From the NCBI RefSeq assembly GCF_002021565.1, contig NZ_MSZX01000009.1:717-64716 (forward strand): a stretch of DNA of 64,000 nucleotides. Reading direction: 5' to 3'. The DNA comes from Paenibacillus selenitireducens. Its GTDB lineage: Bacteria > Bacillota > Bacilli > Paenibacillales > Paenibacillaceae. Below the pieces are notes generated by a model. The model made no database searches and was not told where the DNA came from. It saw only the letters and a list, made by a program, of their open reading frames with translations. Positions 28,018-36,545 of this stretch are shown in pieces (the first letter of the stretch is position 1; each line of letters starts with the position of its first letter). Made by a program: the position numbers and the translations under genes.

Positions 28018-28908
28018 TCAGCCCTTGACCGACCCAATGAGAACGCCTTTAACAAAATGCTTCTGGAGGAACGGATAAATACACAGGATCGGCGTAACGA
28101 CTATAACGACGGCAGCCGCCTTCAGTGCCTCTGGTGTCAGAAGAATCTGCTCCAACGCCTCGTTTCCTCCGATATTGTTCAAAAGATTGTTATCCACCTG
28201 ACTGACCATCTGGTACAGCTTTACCATGACGGTCAACTTCGTCGATTCCGTGATATACAGTAATACGTTGAAGTAGCTGTTCCACCAGGCGACGGCATAG
28301 AACAAGGACAACGCCGCCAAAATCGGCTTGCACAGCGGCATATAGATTTGCAGAAGTATCCGCCAATCCCCCGCACCGTCGATGGATGCAGACTCCTCAA
28401 TTTCCTCTGGCAGCCCTTCCATGAACGTCTTCATCACAAACATGTTATACGTACTGATCAATCCCGGAAGCCAAATCGCCCAATATGAATTCATAAGCCC
28501 GAGCGACTTAATCAAAATAAAATTCGGAATCAATCCTGCGACAAACAGCATCGAAATCGTAATGAACACCAGCAGCCCATTCCGTCCTACAAGTCTTTTT
28601 CTTGAGAGTGGATACGCCGCCATAATCGTCATGATCACGTTAAGTGCGGTTCCGACAATCGTAACGACAATCGTATTCCCCATCGCCATGATGAGTTGAC
28701 CGTCGTCAAATAGCCGCCGATAAGCAACGGTATTGAATTCGATCGGCCACAAAAACACTTCGCCGGACGTAATCGCCCTACTGCTGCTGAAAGATGCCAC
28801 AATTTCGTACCAGAACGGAAACAAGGTTAACAACGAAATACAGCCAAGGAATGCGTAAGCGCTTACCAATACGATTTTATTTGAGATTCCTCTTTTCGTT
28901 AGGTTCAT
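28018..28908 (-). CDS. Carbohydrate ABC transporter permease (LplC/YtcP type)
   Basis: One of two membrane subunits of the importer. It has 296 residues with about six spans, the first at residues 13-35 (VLVSAYAFLGCISLLTLFPFW). The EAA coupling motif EESASIDGAGDWRILLQIYMPL (about 176-197) contacts the ATPase. It begins 4 bases after the preceding permease stop, so the two are translated together. No ATP-binding subunit is encoded nearby, as with other Lpl/Ytc systems, which borrow a shared MsmX-like ATPase. Confidence 0.92.
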   Translation of the reverse strand: MNLTKRGISNKIVLVSAYAFLGCISLLTLFPFWYEIVASFSSSRAITSGEVFLWPIEFNTVAYRRLFDDGQLIMAMGNTIVVTIVGTALNVIMTIMAAYPLSRKRLVGRNGLLVFITISMLFVAGLIPNFILIKSLGLMNSYWAIWLPGLISTYNMFVMKTFMEGLPEEIEESASIDGAGDWRILLQIYMPLCKPILAALSLFYAVAWWNSYFNVLLYITESTKLTVMVKLYQMVSQVDNNLLNNIGGNEALEQILLTPEALKAAAVVIVVTPILCIYPFLQKHFVKGVLIGSVKG

Positions 28909-28912
28909 CGGA

Positions 28913-29887
28913 TTACCATAGCCCCCGTTCCCCGAAAAGTCGGATCAGTCGATTGACACCGAGAACGAGAATCACGCCAATGACCGATTGGAACAAACCG
29001 ATGGCAGTCGTGTAGCTGTAGTTCATGTTTTGCAACCCCACCCTGTATACATAAGTACTAATGACATCGGCAACATCCAGTACGGAGTTATTCTGGAGGA
29101 TAAGGGTTTGCTCCAATCCTACGTCCATCATTTGTCCCATCCTGAGAATGAGCAAAATCGCAATCGTACCGCGGATGCCGGGCAATGTAATATGCCAGAT
29201 TTGCCGCAGCTTGGCGGCGCCGTCGATTTTGGCTGCTTCATAGAGCTGTGGGTCAATCGAAGCCATGGCTGCCAGATACAGAATTGTTCCCCAACCTGCT
29301 TCCCGCCAAATCCCTGATATCGTATAGGCGACCGGCCACCAGAACGAATCCGCCATGAAATAGATGGTTTCCCCGCCCGTTATTTTCTTAAGAATAAGAT
29401 TTACGATCCCTGTACTCGGCGATAACGCAGCAATTACAATGCCACCAAGCACCGCCCACGACATGAAGTGGGGGATGTACAGCATATTTTGCACGATCCG
29501 TTTATACCAGTTCCGGCGTACTTCATTTAACAGCAGCGCTAGTATAATCGGGATGGGAAAACCGAACACAAGGCTATACAGATTAAGAACGAGCGTGTTT
29601 CTTAAGATCCTCCAAAAATCCGGACTTTGGAATATCATTTGAAAATGCTTAAATCCAACCCATTGACTTCCGAATACACCGTCCGCGAACCTGTAATCTT
29701 TGAAAGCAATGATTTCTCCGACGACCGGTACGTATTTAAATAGTAAATAAAAACCGATGACAGGCAAAAGCATTACGTATAAATGTTTATCCTGCAACAT
29801 TCTTCTCCAGATCGACCGCCTGGATGGTCCGTTTCGTACGACATGCGATCCGGTTTGCGATTCCGCTGTCGCTATCCTCCCCTTCAT
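28913..29887 (-). CDS. Carbohydrate ABC transporter permease (LplB/YteP type)
   Basis: The partner membrane subunit of the importer, 324 residues. The first span is at about residues 35-55 (LYVMLLPVIGFYLLFKYVPVV). The EAA motif is LYEAAKIDGAAKLRQIWHITLPGI, and the C-terminal ERGLW ending is shared by LplB-type permeases. It is the first gene of the permease-permease-binding-protein unit. Upstream, between it and the AraC regulator at 30087, lies the palindrome at 30037-30051, a possible operator for this operon. Confidence 0.92.
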   Translation of the reverse strand: MKGRIATAESQTGSHVVRNGPSRRSIWRRMLQDKHLYVMLLPVIGFYLLFKYVPVVGEIIAFKDYRFADGVFGSQWVGFKHFQMIFQSPDFWRILRNTLVLNLYSLVFGFPIPIILALLLNEVRRNWYKRIVQNMLYIPHFMSWAVLGGIVIAALSPSTGIVNLILKKITGGETIYFMADSFWWPVAYTISGIWREAGWGTILYLAAMASIDPQLYEAAKIDGAAKLRQIWHITLPGIRGTIAILLILRMGQMMDVGLEQTLILQNNSVLDVADVISTYVYRVGLQNMNYSYTTAIGLFQSVIGVILVLGVNRLIRLFGERGLW

Positions 29888-30036
29888 ATTGCCTCATCCT
29901 TTCGCATCATATCGCTTCACCCTTTCGCAGCATGACATGCTACTGATGTGTGCTACGATTTAAATTGTAGGAAAGGAAGCCAAGACTGGAAAGAGACGCG
30001 TTATACGTTAAGTGACATTTCTTACAAAATACCAGG

Positions 30037-30051
30037 TCACATTTTATGTGA
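30037..30051. promoter_or_regulatory. Palindrome upstream of importer operon, candidate operator
   Basis: TCACATTTTATGTGA is a perfect inverted repeat with a 3-base centre, located in the 200-bp gap between the importer genes and the AraC regulator. It could be a binding site for that regulator or another factor. No clear -10/-35 pair was assigned in 29888-30086. Confidence 0.45.
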
Positions 30052-30086
30052 TCGGTGTATTTATGTATGATTTAGCAGCATGACGC

Positions 30087-32399
30087 TTATTCCATCGCGA
30101 TTTCGGGATTTGAATCCAGCACCCATTCTCGATGTTCCGACGGCGTCATCCCTGTATATTTTTTAAAAGCCCGTAGAAAACTTCGCGTATTCGTGTATCC
30201 AACCTCTTCTGCAATATCGTTGATTTTACGATGCTTATCCGTTAGCAGTTCTTTCGAAGCATTGATTCGCGTTTCGATCAAATAATCAATGAAGTTTTTC
30301 TCTGTATGCTCTTTGAACAATTTACTAATGTACGTCGGACTCAGCTCGAACTTGGCCGCCAACTGGGCAAGAGAAAATTCACTCTCTCTATAATGAGCTT
30401 CGATATAGGCCAACATTTTCTCGATCAATTTATTGCTGCCCCGCTGCACGCGCTTATCCTCCACTTTCTTCGCCATCTGCTCCAGCACGTTCAGCACGAT
30501 TTGCTTTATTTCCTGCCAACCATGACAGCGATTGATTCTTTCGTGAAGGTTGCCCATGCTATCTAGTATTTCGTCCGTATCGATGCCCGTCGCAGCAATG
30601 GCCTGCAACGATTTCATCACCAGTTCATAGGAAAGATGCCGAATCAGTTCCGGTGACAAACCGTCTCCAACGGCCTCCTGGTACATGAGCGCTACATTCT
30701 GTTGGATTTTGCTAACCTCCGTATTCCTGAGGGCTTCGATAATGCGATCCGTCATCTTGATGATCCGGTAATAATCCTGATTATCCGATCCGATCAAATC
30801 CTCAAATGAAATAACGGCATGACTGCCGATCACCATTCGATATTGCAGCGCCTTTTGCGATTCGTCATACGATTTTGGAATATCCTTCATGTCACGGTAG
30901 CATCTGCCTACACCGGCCGTTACCAGAAGTCCGAACTGATGCTTCATGATATCCAGAACCAGTTCAAGGATCGTCAGAGCCTGCAGATGGTTCTGTTCCA
31001 CATCCCCTTCCGCAAAACTAAAAATGATCGCAGCACATCCCGAGCCTAAATCAATGGCAACACCAGCGGTTTCCATATTGATCAATTCTTCAGCGACATT
31101 ACATAGCACATACGTATATAGTGTTTCATCCTTGGAGCTAATGAACCCTTCCTTCTCAATCTCGGCCGTGCAGACGACAAACATGTTCGGAAAGAATGGA
31201 AACCCCGTAAATTCTAAATGCCGACTTACGGACTCATATTCTGTTCGATACCCCGTTAACATATCCATCACAATTCTCCACTTCAGAATCGGCTTTGAAT
31301 CCCGAACTCGCTGCTCCAACTGTTCGCGATCCATAAACATTTGGTCGAACACCGTCTCCAAATAATCAAGTCTAACGGCCTGCCCCGGCTTCGTCGGCTT
31401 GAACGCGCCAGACATTTTGCTAGCCAAACGATCCAGCGGTTTAAAGGTCCGACGGTTCACGTAGAATAGAACAGATAGCGCCAGTACAACCATCAGGATG
31501 ACAATCGCGATCATCAGATTTCGAATCGATTCTAGCGGCTGGTACAGCTGGGTTTCTGGGATCACACTAACAATTCTCCAGCCCGTATAATTGGACATGG
31601 TATAAAAAACGGATTGCTTGCCCCCGTTCGATTCGGTTGCGAATTGTCCGCTTCCCTTTTCACCTAATATCCGATGGATGTAAGGAATGTCCGTCATGTT
31701 TTTATATAATTGCGATTTGTCATCATGCGTCACGATGTTCCCTTTGTCGTCGATGATGAATGTATGTATACCCTCTTGATTGCCTTCGAACACATCACTA
31801 ATCATTCGGTAGAGTACATCCTCATTAATATTGACGGCAACAAGCCCCTTCCGATAACCCGGGCTACTAATTAACGGATAGGGACGTATCAGCGTAACGA
31901 CATCCTGCATTTTTTCCCCATCCCATACCTTGTGCGTCGCAATCCACTTCGAATAACCTTCCATTTCAATGTAGCTTCCTAGCCAGTTATCTTCTGATGC
32001 GTTTTTCTTGATAAACGTCTTATCCGTTAAAACGTCGCCACTCGTATGCGAGTAAACAAAGAGGGAGGACAATTGATCGTTGGCATGCACCATGGTTTTC
32101 AATTTGTTCGACAAACCGAAGAAATTTGCATATTTTTGTGAGGCATCATCGAAGCTATCATACATAAAATACACGTACTCAAGCTCCTGTGACAAGTTCA
32201 GCAAATCTTTCTCTGTTGAGCGAAACACAATTTCGATCTTAGTATCGATCTGCTTCAACAACGCGATATGCGTATCTTTCAGATCCTTCTGCAGACGCCC
32301 TACCGTTCCGAAATAAGACAAACCAAAGGTAAGGATAATAATTGCGATAAAAATCGATCCATAAATGATCATGGCTTTTCCAGAAATACTCAAGCGCAT
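30087..32399 (-). CDS. Membrane-anchored AraC-family regulator with extracellular sensor domain
   Basis: A 770-residue one-component regulator. A transmembrane helix (about 8-30, IYGSIFIAIIILTFGLSYFG) leads to an extracellular sensor of about 250 residues, a dCache-like fold with GYRKGLVAVNINEDVLYRMI. A second span follows near 290-310 (LMIAIVILMVVLALSVLFYVN), then a cytoplasmic linker and two C-terminal AraC helix-turn-helix motifs (FSLAQLAAKFELSPTYISKLF and RKINDIAEEVGYTNTRSFLRAF). The longer reading starts at an ATG that overlaps the GGAGGG site, so the ATG at 32399 is used. It most likely senses an external sugar and controls the adjacent importer. The gap 32400-32634 holds no gene. Confidence 0.85.
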   Translation of the reverse strand: MRLSISGKAMIIYGSIFIAIIILTFGLSYFGTVGRLQKDLKDTHIALLKQIDTKIEIVFRSTEKDLLNLSQELEYVYFMYDSFDDASQKYANFFGLSNKLKTMVHANDQLSSLFVYSHTSGDVLTDKTFIKKNASEDNWLGSYIEMEGYSKWIATHKVWDGEKMQDVVTLIRPYPLISSPGYRKGLVAVNINEDVLYRMISDVFEGNQEGIHTFIIDDKGNIVTHDDKSQLYKNMTDIPYIHRILGEKGSGQFATESNGGKQSVFYTMSNYTGWRIVSVIPETQLYQPLESIRNLMIAIVILMVVLALSVLFYVNRRTFKPLDRLASKMSGAFKPTKPGQAVRLDYLETVFDQMFMDREQLEQRVRDSKPILKWRIVMDMLTGYRTEYESVSRHLEFTGFPFFPNMFVVCTAEIEKEGFISSKDETLYTYVLCNVAEELINMETAGVAIDLGSGCAAIIFSFAEGDVEQNHLQALTILELVLDIMKHQFGLLVTAGVGRCYRDMKDIPKSYDESQKALQYRMVIGSHAVISFEDLIGSDNQDYYRIIKMTDRIIEALRNTEVSKIQQNVALMYQEAVGDGLSPELIRHLSYELVMKSLQAIAATGIDTDEILDSMGNLHERINRCHGWQEIKQIVLNVLEQMAKKVEDKRVQRGSNKLIEKMLAYIEAHYRESEFSLAQLAAKFELSPTYISKLFKEHTEKNFIDYLIETRINASKELLTDKHRKINDIAEEVGYTNTRSFLRAFKKYTGMTPSEHREWVLDSNPEIAME

Positions 32400-32634
32400 T
32401 GAATATCCCTCCATAAGTAGTCTATACAGAGTGGTTAACTCTATCGTGAATTTACTATATCATTCTATGAAATCCATGAATATCTATTTGATAGGAAAAA
32501 AATCCCTTCTGAACCATAAATCCCGCTTCATTAGAGAGCGTTTATGGACAAAAGGGAATATATCTTTGTTGCATATACGTTATTTTAACCGTTAACTTAT
32601 CGAAATCAGTGGGCAGACTGACATCCATCGTTTA

Positions 32635-33435
32635 CTATACCAGCTTCGTATGACAGCCGCCCTTCGCTTCAACTGCTGTACCATGGACTTCAAGCCATAT
32701 CGAATGATAAGAGGGGTTATACACAAGATCCATCGAAGCGGAAAATCGAAGATCTTGATATCCTTTCATGTAATCGACAATCTCCATATTTGTGGCATAC
32801 CAAATGTCTTCGCGATGGCTAACCGATGCACAAAAGTTCTCGATCAACTCCCAGTTGTTGTCCTGATCGAACTCGTAGCTGTGTCCCCAAACATACATCA
32901 TATAGAGATGCTGTCTTCGATTTAATTGCTTAAATGTCTCGGTCAGCTCCAGCAGATTCCGATTATGATGGCAAGTCGGGTTCCACTCCATGAAATCATC
33001 TGGCATGCGAAAGTCCCCATGACTCAAAACTGTTCTGGCATATTCAATTCCTAGATACGGAAGTATATCTTTGATTTGGCGGTTGAATGAACCGTTGGGA
33101 TAGGAGAACCCTCTGACCGGGTAACCTGTGATGCTCTCTAGTGCCTTCCTATCTTCGATAATCTCACCTACGATTTGCTCTTTCACACATCTGGTTAGTG
33201 TCGGATGCGTCACCGTATGTGCGGAAATTTCGTGACCTCGATAAACCTCCCTGACTTCTTCCAACGGTATTCGATCGTGATGTCCGGCTAGGCCCGAATT
33301 CAGATGGAAAGTCCCTTTGATTCCATGCTTATTAAATAGGCTAACCAATCGTTTATCGGCTGTTCTTCCGTCATCATAGCTCATCGTAAGAACTTTATGC
33401 TTACCTTCAGGGAACGTAAGCAGTACATTAGCCAT
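32635..33435 (-). CDS. Polysaccharide deacetylase (NodB-fold, CE4-type)
   Basis: A 266-residue NodB-homology enzyme that removes acetyl groups from polysaccharides or oligosaccharides. Metal and catalytic motifs are visible: SYDDG (about 19-23, the TFDDG equivalent), HTVTHPTL (about 73-80, the H-x3-H pair) and RGFSYPNG (about 108-115). There is no signal peptide, so unlike cell-wall deacetylases it should act on imported oligomers. It overlaps the 3' end of the GH88 gene by 8 bases, which implies coupled translation and joint action on acetylated uronate oligomers. Confidence 0.85.
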   Translation of the reverse strand: MANVLLTFPEGKHKVLTMSYDDGRTADKRLVSLFNKHGIKGTFHLNSGLAGHHDRIPLEEVREVYRGHEISAHTVTHPTLTRCVKEQIVGEIIEDRKALESITGYPVRGFSYPNGSFNRQIKDILPYLGIEYARTVLSHGDFRMPDDFMEWNPTCHHNRNLLELTETFKQLNRRQHLYMMYVWGHSYEFDQDNNWELIENFCASVSHREDIWYATNMEIVDYMKGYQDLRFSASMDLVYNPSYHSIWLEVHGTAVEAKGGCHTKLV

Positions 33436-34486
33436 AGGATCCTCCGATTTCTACTTGCGCTAGCGATAACAAAATAAGAGTCAACCCTTGCCCATAGAGT
33501 GTCGGATTGCACGGAATTTCTTCATAAGCCGAAATGCTCGGCATAACTGGAGTTCCTCCGGATACGCCTTGTACCGTTCCATCGGGTTCGATTCGCTCCA
33601 TAACGCCTTGCAAAGTCAGATCAACGGCCTCCTTGTATGTAACATCCAGCCAACCCATTCGCATTCCCGCTAACCAACCCGCCGCGATGCCTGCACTCCC
33701 TGATGTCTCTGCGTAAAATTCAGGTTGATCCATAACTGTACTCCACATGCCATGTTCCCCTTGATAATGCAGTAGTCCTGCTGCTAGTTGCTGATATCGT
33801 TCTACAATTTCATCGGAAAATGGGATCAGGTTACTGATCTCCTCAGCAATCCAGGGAGTTGCCAGTATGACCCATGCATTGGCGCGAGTCCAACGGGCTG
33901 AGGACATATGATTCCCTTCTGCACAATTCCAGCCATGGAACAACACACCCGTATGCGTATCCTGTAGCAACCGTAAATGGACAAGCAATTGGAATTCCGC
34001 TTCTTTCGCATATTTGCTATCTCCAGTTAACTTTGCAAGTCTGGCCAAAAAGAGTACAGCCATGAACAATGTATCCGCCCATACTTGTTCGGAAAAATGG
34101 ACATTTTCCGTAACGGTATGCTCAAAGGCGCCTTCCCGTGTTCGCGGTGCTTCCGTCAACATCCAATCACCGATTTTGATCGCAGTTTCCAAATACCATT
34201 GGTCGCCGCTGAGTCGATATAGATCAGGGAAAATCGCATACGGCGCCATCGAATTGATTACCTTCACTTGTTCACTCAAATGCTTATTGCGTTCTGTCCA
34301 TTGCAGCAAATATTCAATTGCTCCTTGATTACCCGCCAGCTGGCCGTAAGCCAGGATCGAGATCACGCCAACTCCCGGTACCCAATCCCAGCTTTCCATA
34401 TTCATTCCCCAGTTATTCTCCGCCTTATCGATCATCCGGTGATAGACGCGTTCCGCCCAACCCGCTAGTTCATTATTCCCCTTCAT
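33428..34486 (-). CDS. GH88/GH105-family unsaturated uronyl hydrolase
   Basis: A 352-residue alpha-alpha-barrel enzyme of the YteR/YesR (GH105, previously GH88) group, which removes the unsaturated uronic acid left by lyases at oligosaccharide non-reducing ends. The catalytic aspartate is in QVWADTLFMA; the typical HMSSARWTRANAW and GWLAGMRMGW segments are also present. The first ATG touches the GGGAG ribosome binding site, so the ATG at 34486 is preferred. It has no signal peptide and is cytoplasmic. It heads a two-gene unit with the deacetylase, divergent from an AraC gene. Confidence 0.88.
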   Translation of the reverse strand: MKGNNELAGWAERVYHRMIDKAENNWGMNMESWDWVPGVGVISILAYGQLAGNQGAIEYLLQWTERNKHLSEQVKVINSMAPYAIFPDLYRLSGDQWYLETAIKIGDWMLTEAPRTREGAFEHTVTENVHFSEQVWADTLFMAVLFLARLAKLTGDSKYAKEAEFQLLVHLRLLQDTHTGVLFHGWNCAEGNHMSSARWTRANAWVILATPWIAEEISNLIPFSDEIVERYQQLAAGLLHYQGEHGMWSTVMDQPEFYAETSGSAGIAAGWLAGMRMGWLDVTYKEAVDLTLQGVMERIEPDGTVQGVSGGTPVMPSISAYEEIPCNPTLYGQGLTLILLSLAQVEIGGSYG

Positions 34487-34547
34487 ATAGGCCATCTCCC
34501 TAAATCAAGATTGACACCTTTCAGAAATTCCCTTCAAAGATGCTCTT

Positions 34548-34576
34548 CCTATAATGTATAGGTTTTGGGTTAACAA
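34548..34576 (-). promoter_or_regulatory. Candidate sigma-A promoter for GH88-deacetylase unit
   Basis: On the minus strand TTGTTA (34571-34576) and TATAGG (34548-34553) are separated by exactly 17 bases, about 60 bp upstream of the GH88 start. The match to the -10 consensus is partial. Confidence 0.4.
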
Positions 34577-34594
34577 AACTTGGCTCCTTGTTCA

Positions 34595-34622
34595 GAAATT
34601 ATGGGGAATTTTCCACAATTTC
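34595..34622. promoter_or_regulatory. 28-bp imperfect dyad between divergent GH88 and AraC genes
   Basis: GAAATT...TGG..AATT..CCA...AATTTC is symmetrical over 28 bp apart from a few transition mismatches. It lies between the divergent start regions, where an AraC regulator would be expected to bind. Confidence 0.45.
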
Positions 34623-34702
34623 GGGAGATCTTTTGAATGAACCGTGTTAAAATATCCTTACTTACGGCACACCATTCATTTTGGAACAGGAGACCAGATC
34701 AC

Positions 34703-35584
34703 ATGGGTTCACGCGATATCTCTTTCGACTATCAATTGGATGACACGACGAATCAATTCTTGGACAAGTTCCCTGTCCATTGTCATTTCCGCGACGACAT
34801 GATTGGCCAGAGCAAGATGCATGCGCATCGGGGCTACGAGCTTTATTTTTGTATGGAGGGTCATGGCAAGCTGCTCGTCGCCGATCGCATGTACTCCTTG
34901 CTGCCTGGGGCCTTTGCCATCATAAAGCCATATGTATTGCATTGGCCATCCGTCGTTGGAACAAAGTCCATTCATCGTGTCGTTCTATCGTTGGACGAAC
35001 ATTATGTGCAGAAGTCGTTCGACAACTTGTTCGGAATCGGTAGTTGCGTACGCACCCTGCTTGCCGAACCGCAACCCTACTGGCGGTTATCAGCAGGGAA
35101 AATGGCTACAATCCGAGAGCTGTTGGTACAGCTTGCTCGTGAGCTTGCCGATAAACCGGATTTTTACGAGGCTGCTATGCACCATCTGCTTACCAAATTA
35201 TTCGTCACCCTAGCGAGGGAACAATATTGTCCCCCGGATACAAACAACAATGAGAACGGAGCATTTCATTTAGCGGAGCGTATTTTACAATATTTGACTG
35301 CGCATTATGCCGACTCGATCGAAGTCAGCTGTTTGCATGAACGGTTTAATGTCTCCCGCTCACATATGTACGATCATTTCAAGCAAGCAACCGGTCACTC
35401 CTTAAACCGCTATTTAACGATTTATCGCATTAATCAAGCTAAACGGCTGCTCATGGATACGTCACTCTCCGTGACCGAGATTGCATCCGCCGTCGGCTTT
35501 GGCGATCTCTCGCATTTCTTCCATACGTTCAAGATCGAAACGGGTTTAACGCCAAACGCGTTCCGCAAGCAGAACTGGAACTGA
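34703..35584 (+). CDS. AraC-family regulator, divergent from GH88
   Basis: A 293-residue regulator with an N-terminal cupin sensing domain (HRGYELYFCMEGHGKLLVAD, then LPGAFAIIKP) and two C-terminal AraC helix-turn-helix motifs (IEVSCLHERFNVSRSHMYDHF and LSVTEIASAVGFGDLSHFFHTFK). An ATG 22 codons upstream lacks a ribosome binding site, whereas the ATG at 34703 has AGGAG 10 bases before it. It is the only plus-strand gene in the carbohydrate island. It probably controls the divergent GH88-deacetylase unit and itself through the dyad at 34595. Confidence 0.88.
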   Translation: MGSRDISFDYQLDDTTNQFLDKFPVHCHFRDDMIGQSKMHAHRGYELYFCMEGHGKLLVADRMYSLLPGAFAIIKPYVLHWPSVVGTKSIHRVVLSLDEHYVQKSFDNLFGIGSCVRTLLAEPQPYWRLSAGKMATIRELLVQLARELADKPDFYEAAMHHLLTKLFVTLAREQYCPPDTNNNENGAFHLAERILQYLTAHYADSIEVSCLHERFNVSRSHMYDHFKQATGHSLNRYLTIYRINQAKRLLMDTSLSVTEIASAVGFGDLSHFFHTFKIETGLTPNAFRKQNWN

Positions 35585-35604
35585 GTATAGTCCCAACAAT
35601 GCCT

Positions 35605-36405
35605 TTATTTCGGAAGCTTGGCCTCTGCAGCATAAATGGCACTCCGAATCATCGTTTCCCATTCGTATATTTTATTCTGTGATGCATGAATTTGACTAAG
35701 AGCTCCAACGATTAATCTCAATTCTGAAGCTGCCTCCACGGCATCCCCCTGCTTGACAGCTGCTTTATAACGTTTATCTGCCGCAATTCTTTGTTTATTG
35801 AAATCTGTTATTTTTTTGTTCTCAGCTGTAATTTGTTTTTTAATCGATTGCACCGGTACTAAAATATCTTTTACAATTTTGGATTTTGCGGTAGCCTGCT
35901 TCTGCGCAGCTGTTAACGCATCCTTTTTCAACATGATCTCCTGTCGTGCCGCATGAACAGAAGCCTTCATACGGTTACGCTTGAGTTCGAACAGAAGAAC
36001 AGATTTATGATCTTTGCGTTTCCTGGCTTCTGTTGTTTTCTTACTAAGATCCGTGTATTCCGCAAGTAGCGGTGCGTATTTTTTCTGACTTTTGTCTGCT
36101 TCCGTTTTCAACTTGTCGAGCTTCACCTTGTCTATGAGCTGTACTTGAATATTGATTTCTTTTAACTTCTCATTGTTCTGCTTGCGCAGTACCTGAATTT
36201 GCTGCTTGTTCTGTTTGTTGGTTAACTCTAAAGCGGAAAAGCTGTCATGCAATTGATCAATGGTTGTTAACGCACCGTCCCACCCCGTATCTGAAGCTTC
36301 TACAAATGATGGTCTAACCAAGAGCAGCAAGAAACTTAAAATTAGAACTACTAGACCGATCTTATATCGGTTATTTGTACTTCTTCTTTGCAACAAATCA
36401 ATCAT
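35605..36405 (-). CDS. Exported coiled-coil protein of unknown function
   Basis: A 266-residue protein with a membrane segment near the N-terminus (about 16-35, IGLVVLILSFLLLLVRPSFV), which is a signal peptide or anchor. A long Lys/Gln/Ala-rich coiled coil follows (about 50-230, e.g. NKQNKQQIQVLRKQNNEKLKEINI). It ends in a short conserved-looking segment with EWETMIRSAIYAAEAKLPK. Not recognised as a named family. Its 3' end lies 20 bp from the convergent AraC gene. A role in the envelope is possible, but nothing nearby defines it. Confidence 0.6.
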   Translation of the reverse strand: MIDLLQRRSTNNRYKIGLVVLILSFLLLLVRPSFVEASDTGWDGALTTIDQLHDSFSALELTNKQNKQQIQVLRKQNNEKLKEINIQVQLIDKVKLDKLKTEADKSQKKYAPLLAEYTDLSKKTTEARKRKDHKSVLLFELKRNRMKASVHAARQEIMLKKDALTAAQKQATAKSKIVKDILVPVQSIKKQITAENKKITDFNKQRIAADKRYKAAVKQGDAVEAASELRLIVGALSQIHASQNKIYEWETMIRSAIYAAEAKLPK

Positions 36406-36440
36406 CTCCCTAATCTCATATGATCTTCAAAAGAAACGCA

Positions 36441-36489
36441 AAAAAGCACCCCACAAGAAAGGCTTGATAGCCAATCCTGCGAGGTGCTT
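36441..36489 (-). terminator. Terminator of the amino-acid permease gene
   Basis: Minus-strand AAGCACCTCGC pairs with GTGGGGTGCTT across a loop of about 25 bases and is followed by TTTTTT, about 57 bases after the permease stop. Confidence 0.65.
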
Positions 36490-36545
36490 CTCCCGCACTC
36501 TTTCGATTTGATAATAGTATATATTCGAACGATATGGAATGTCAA

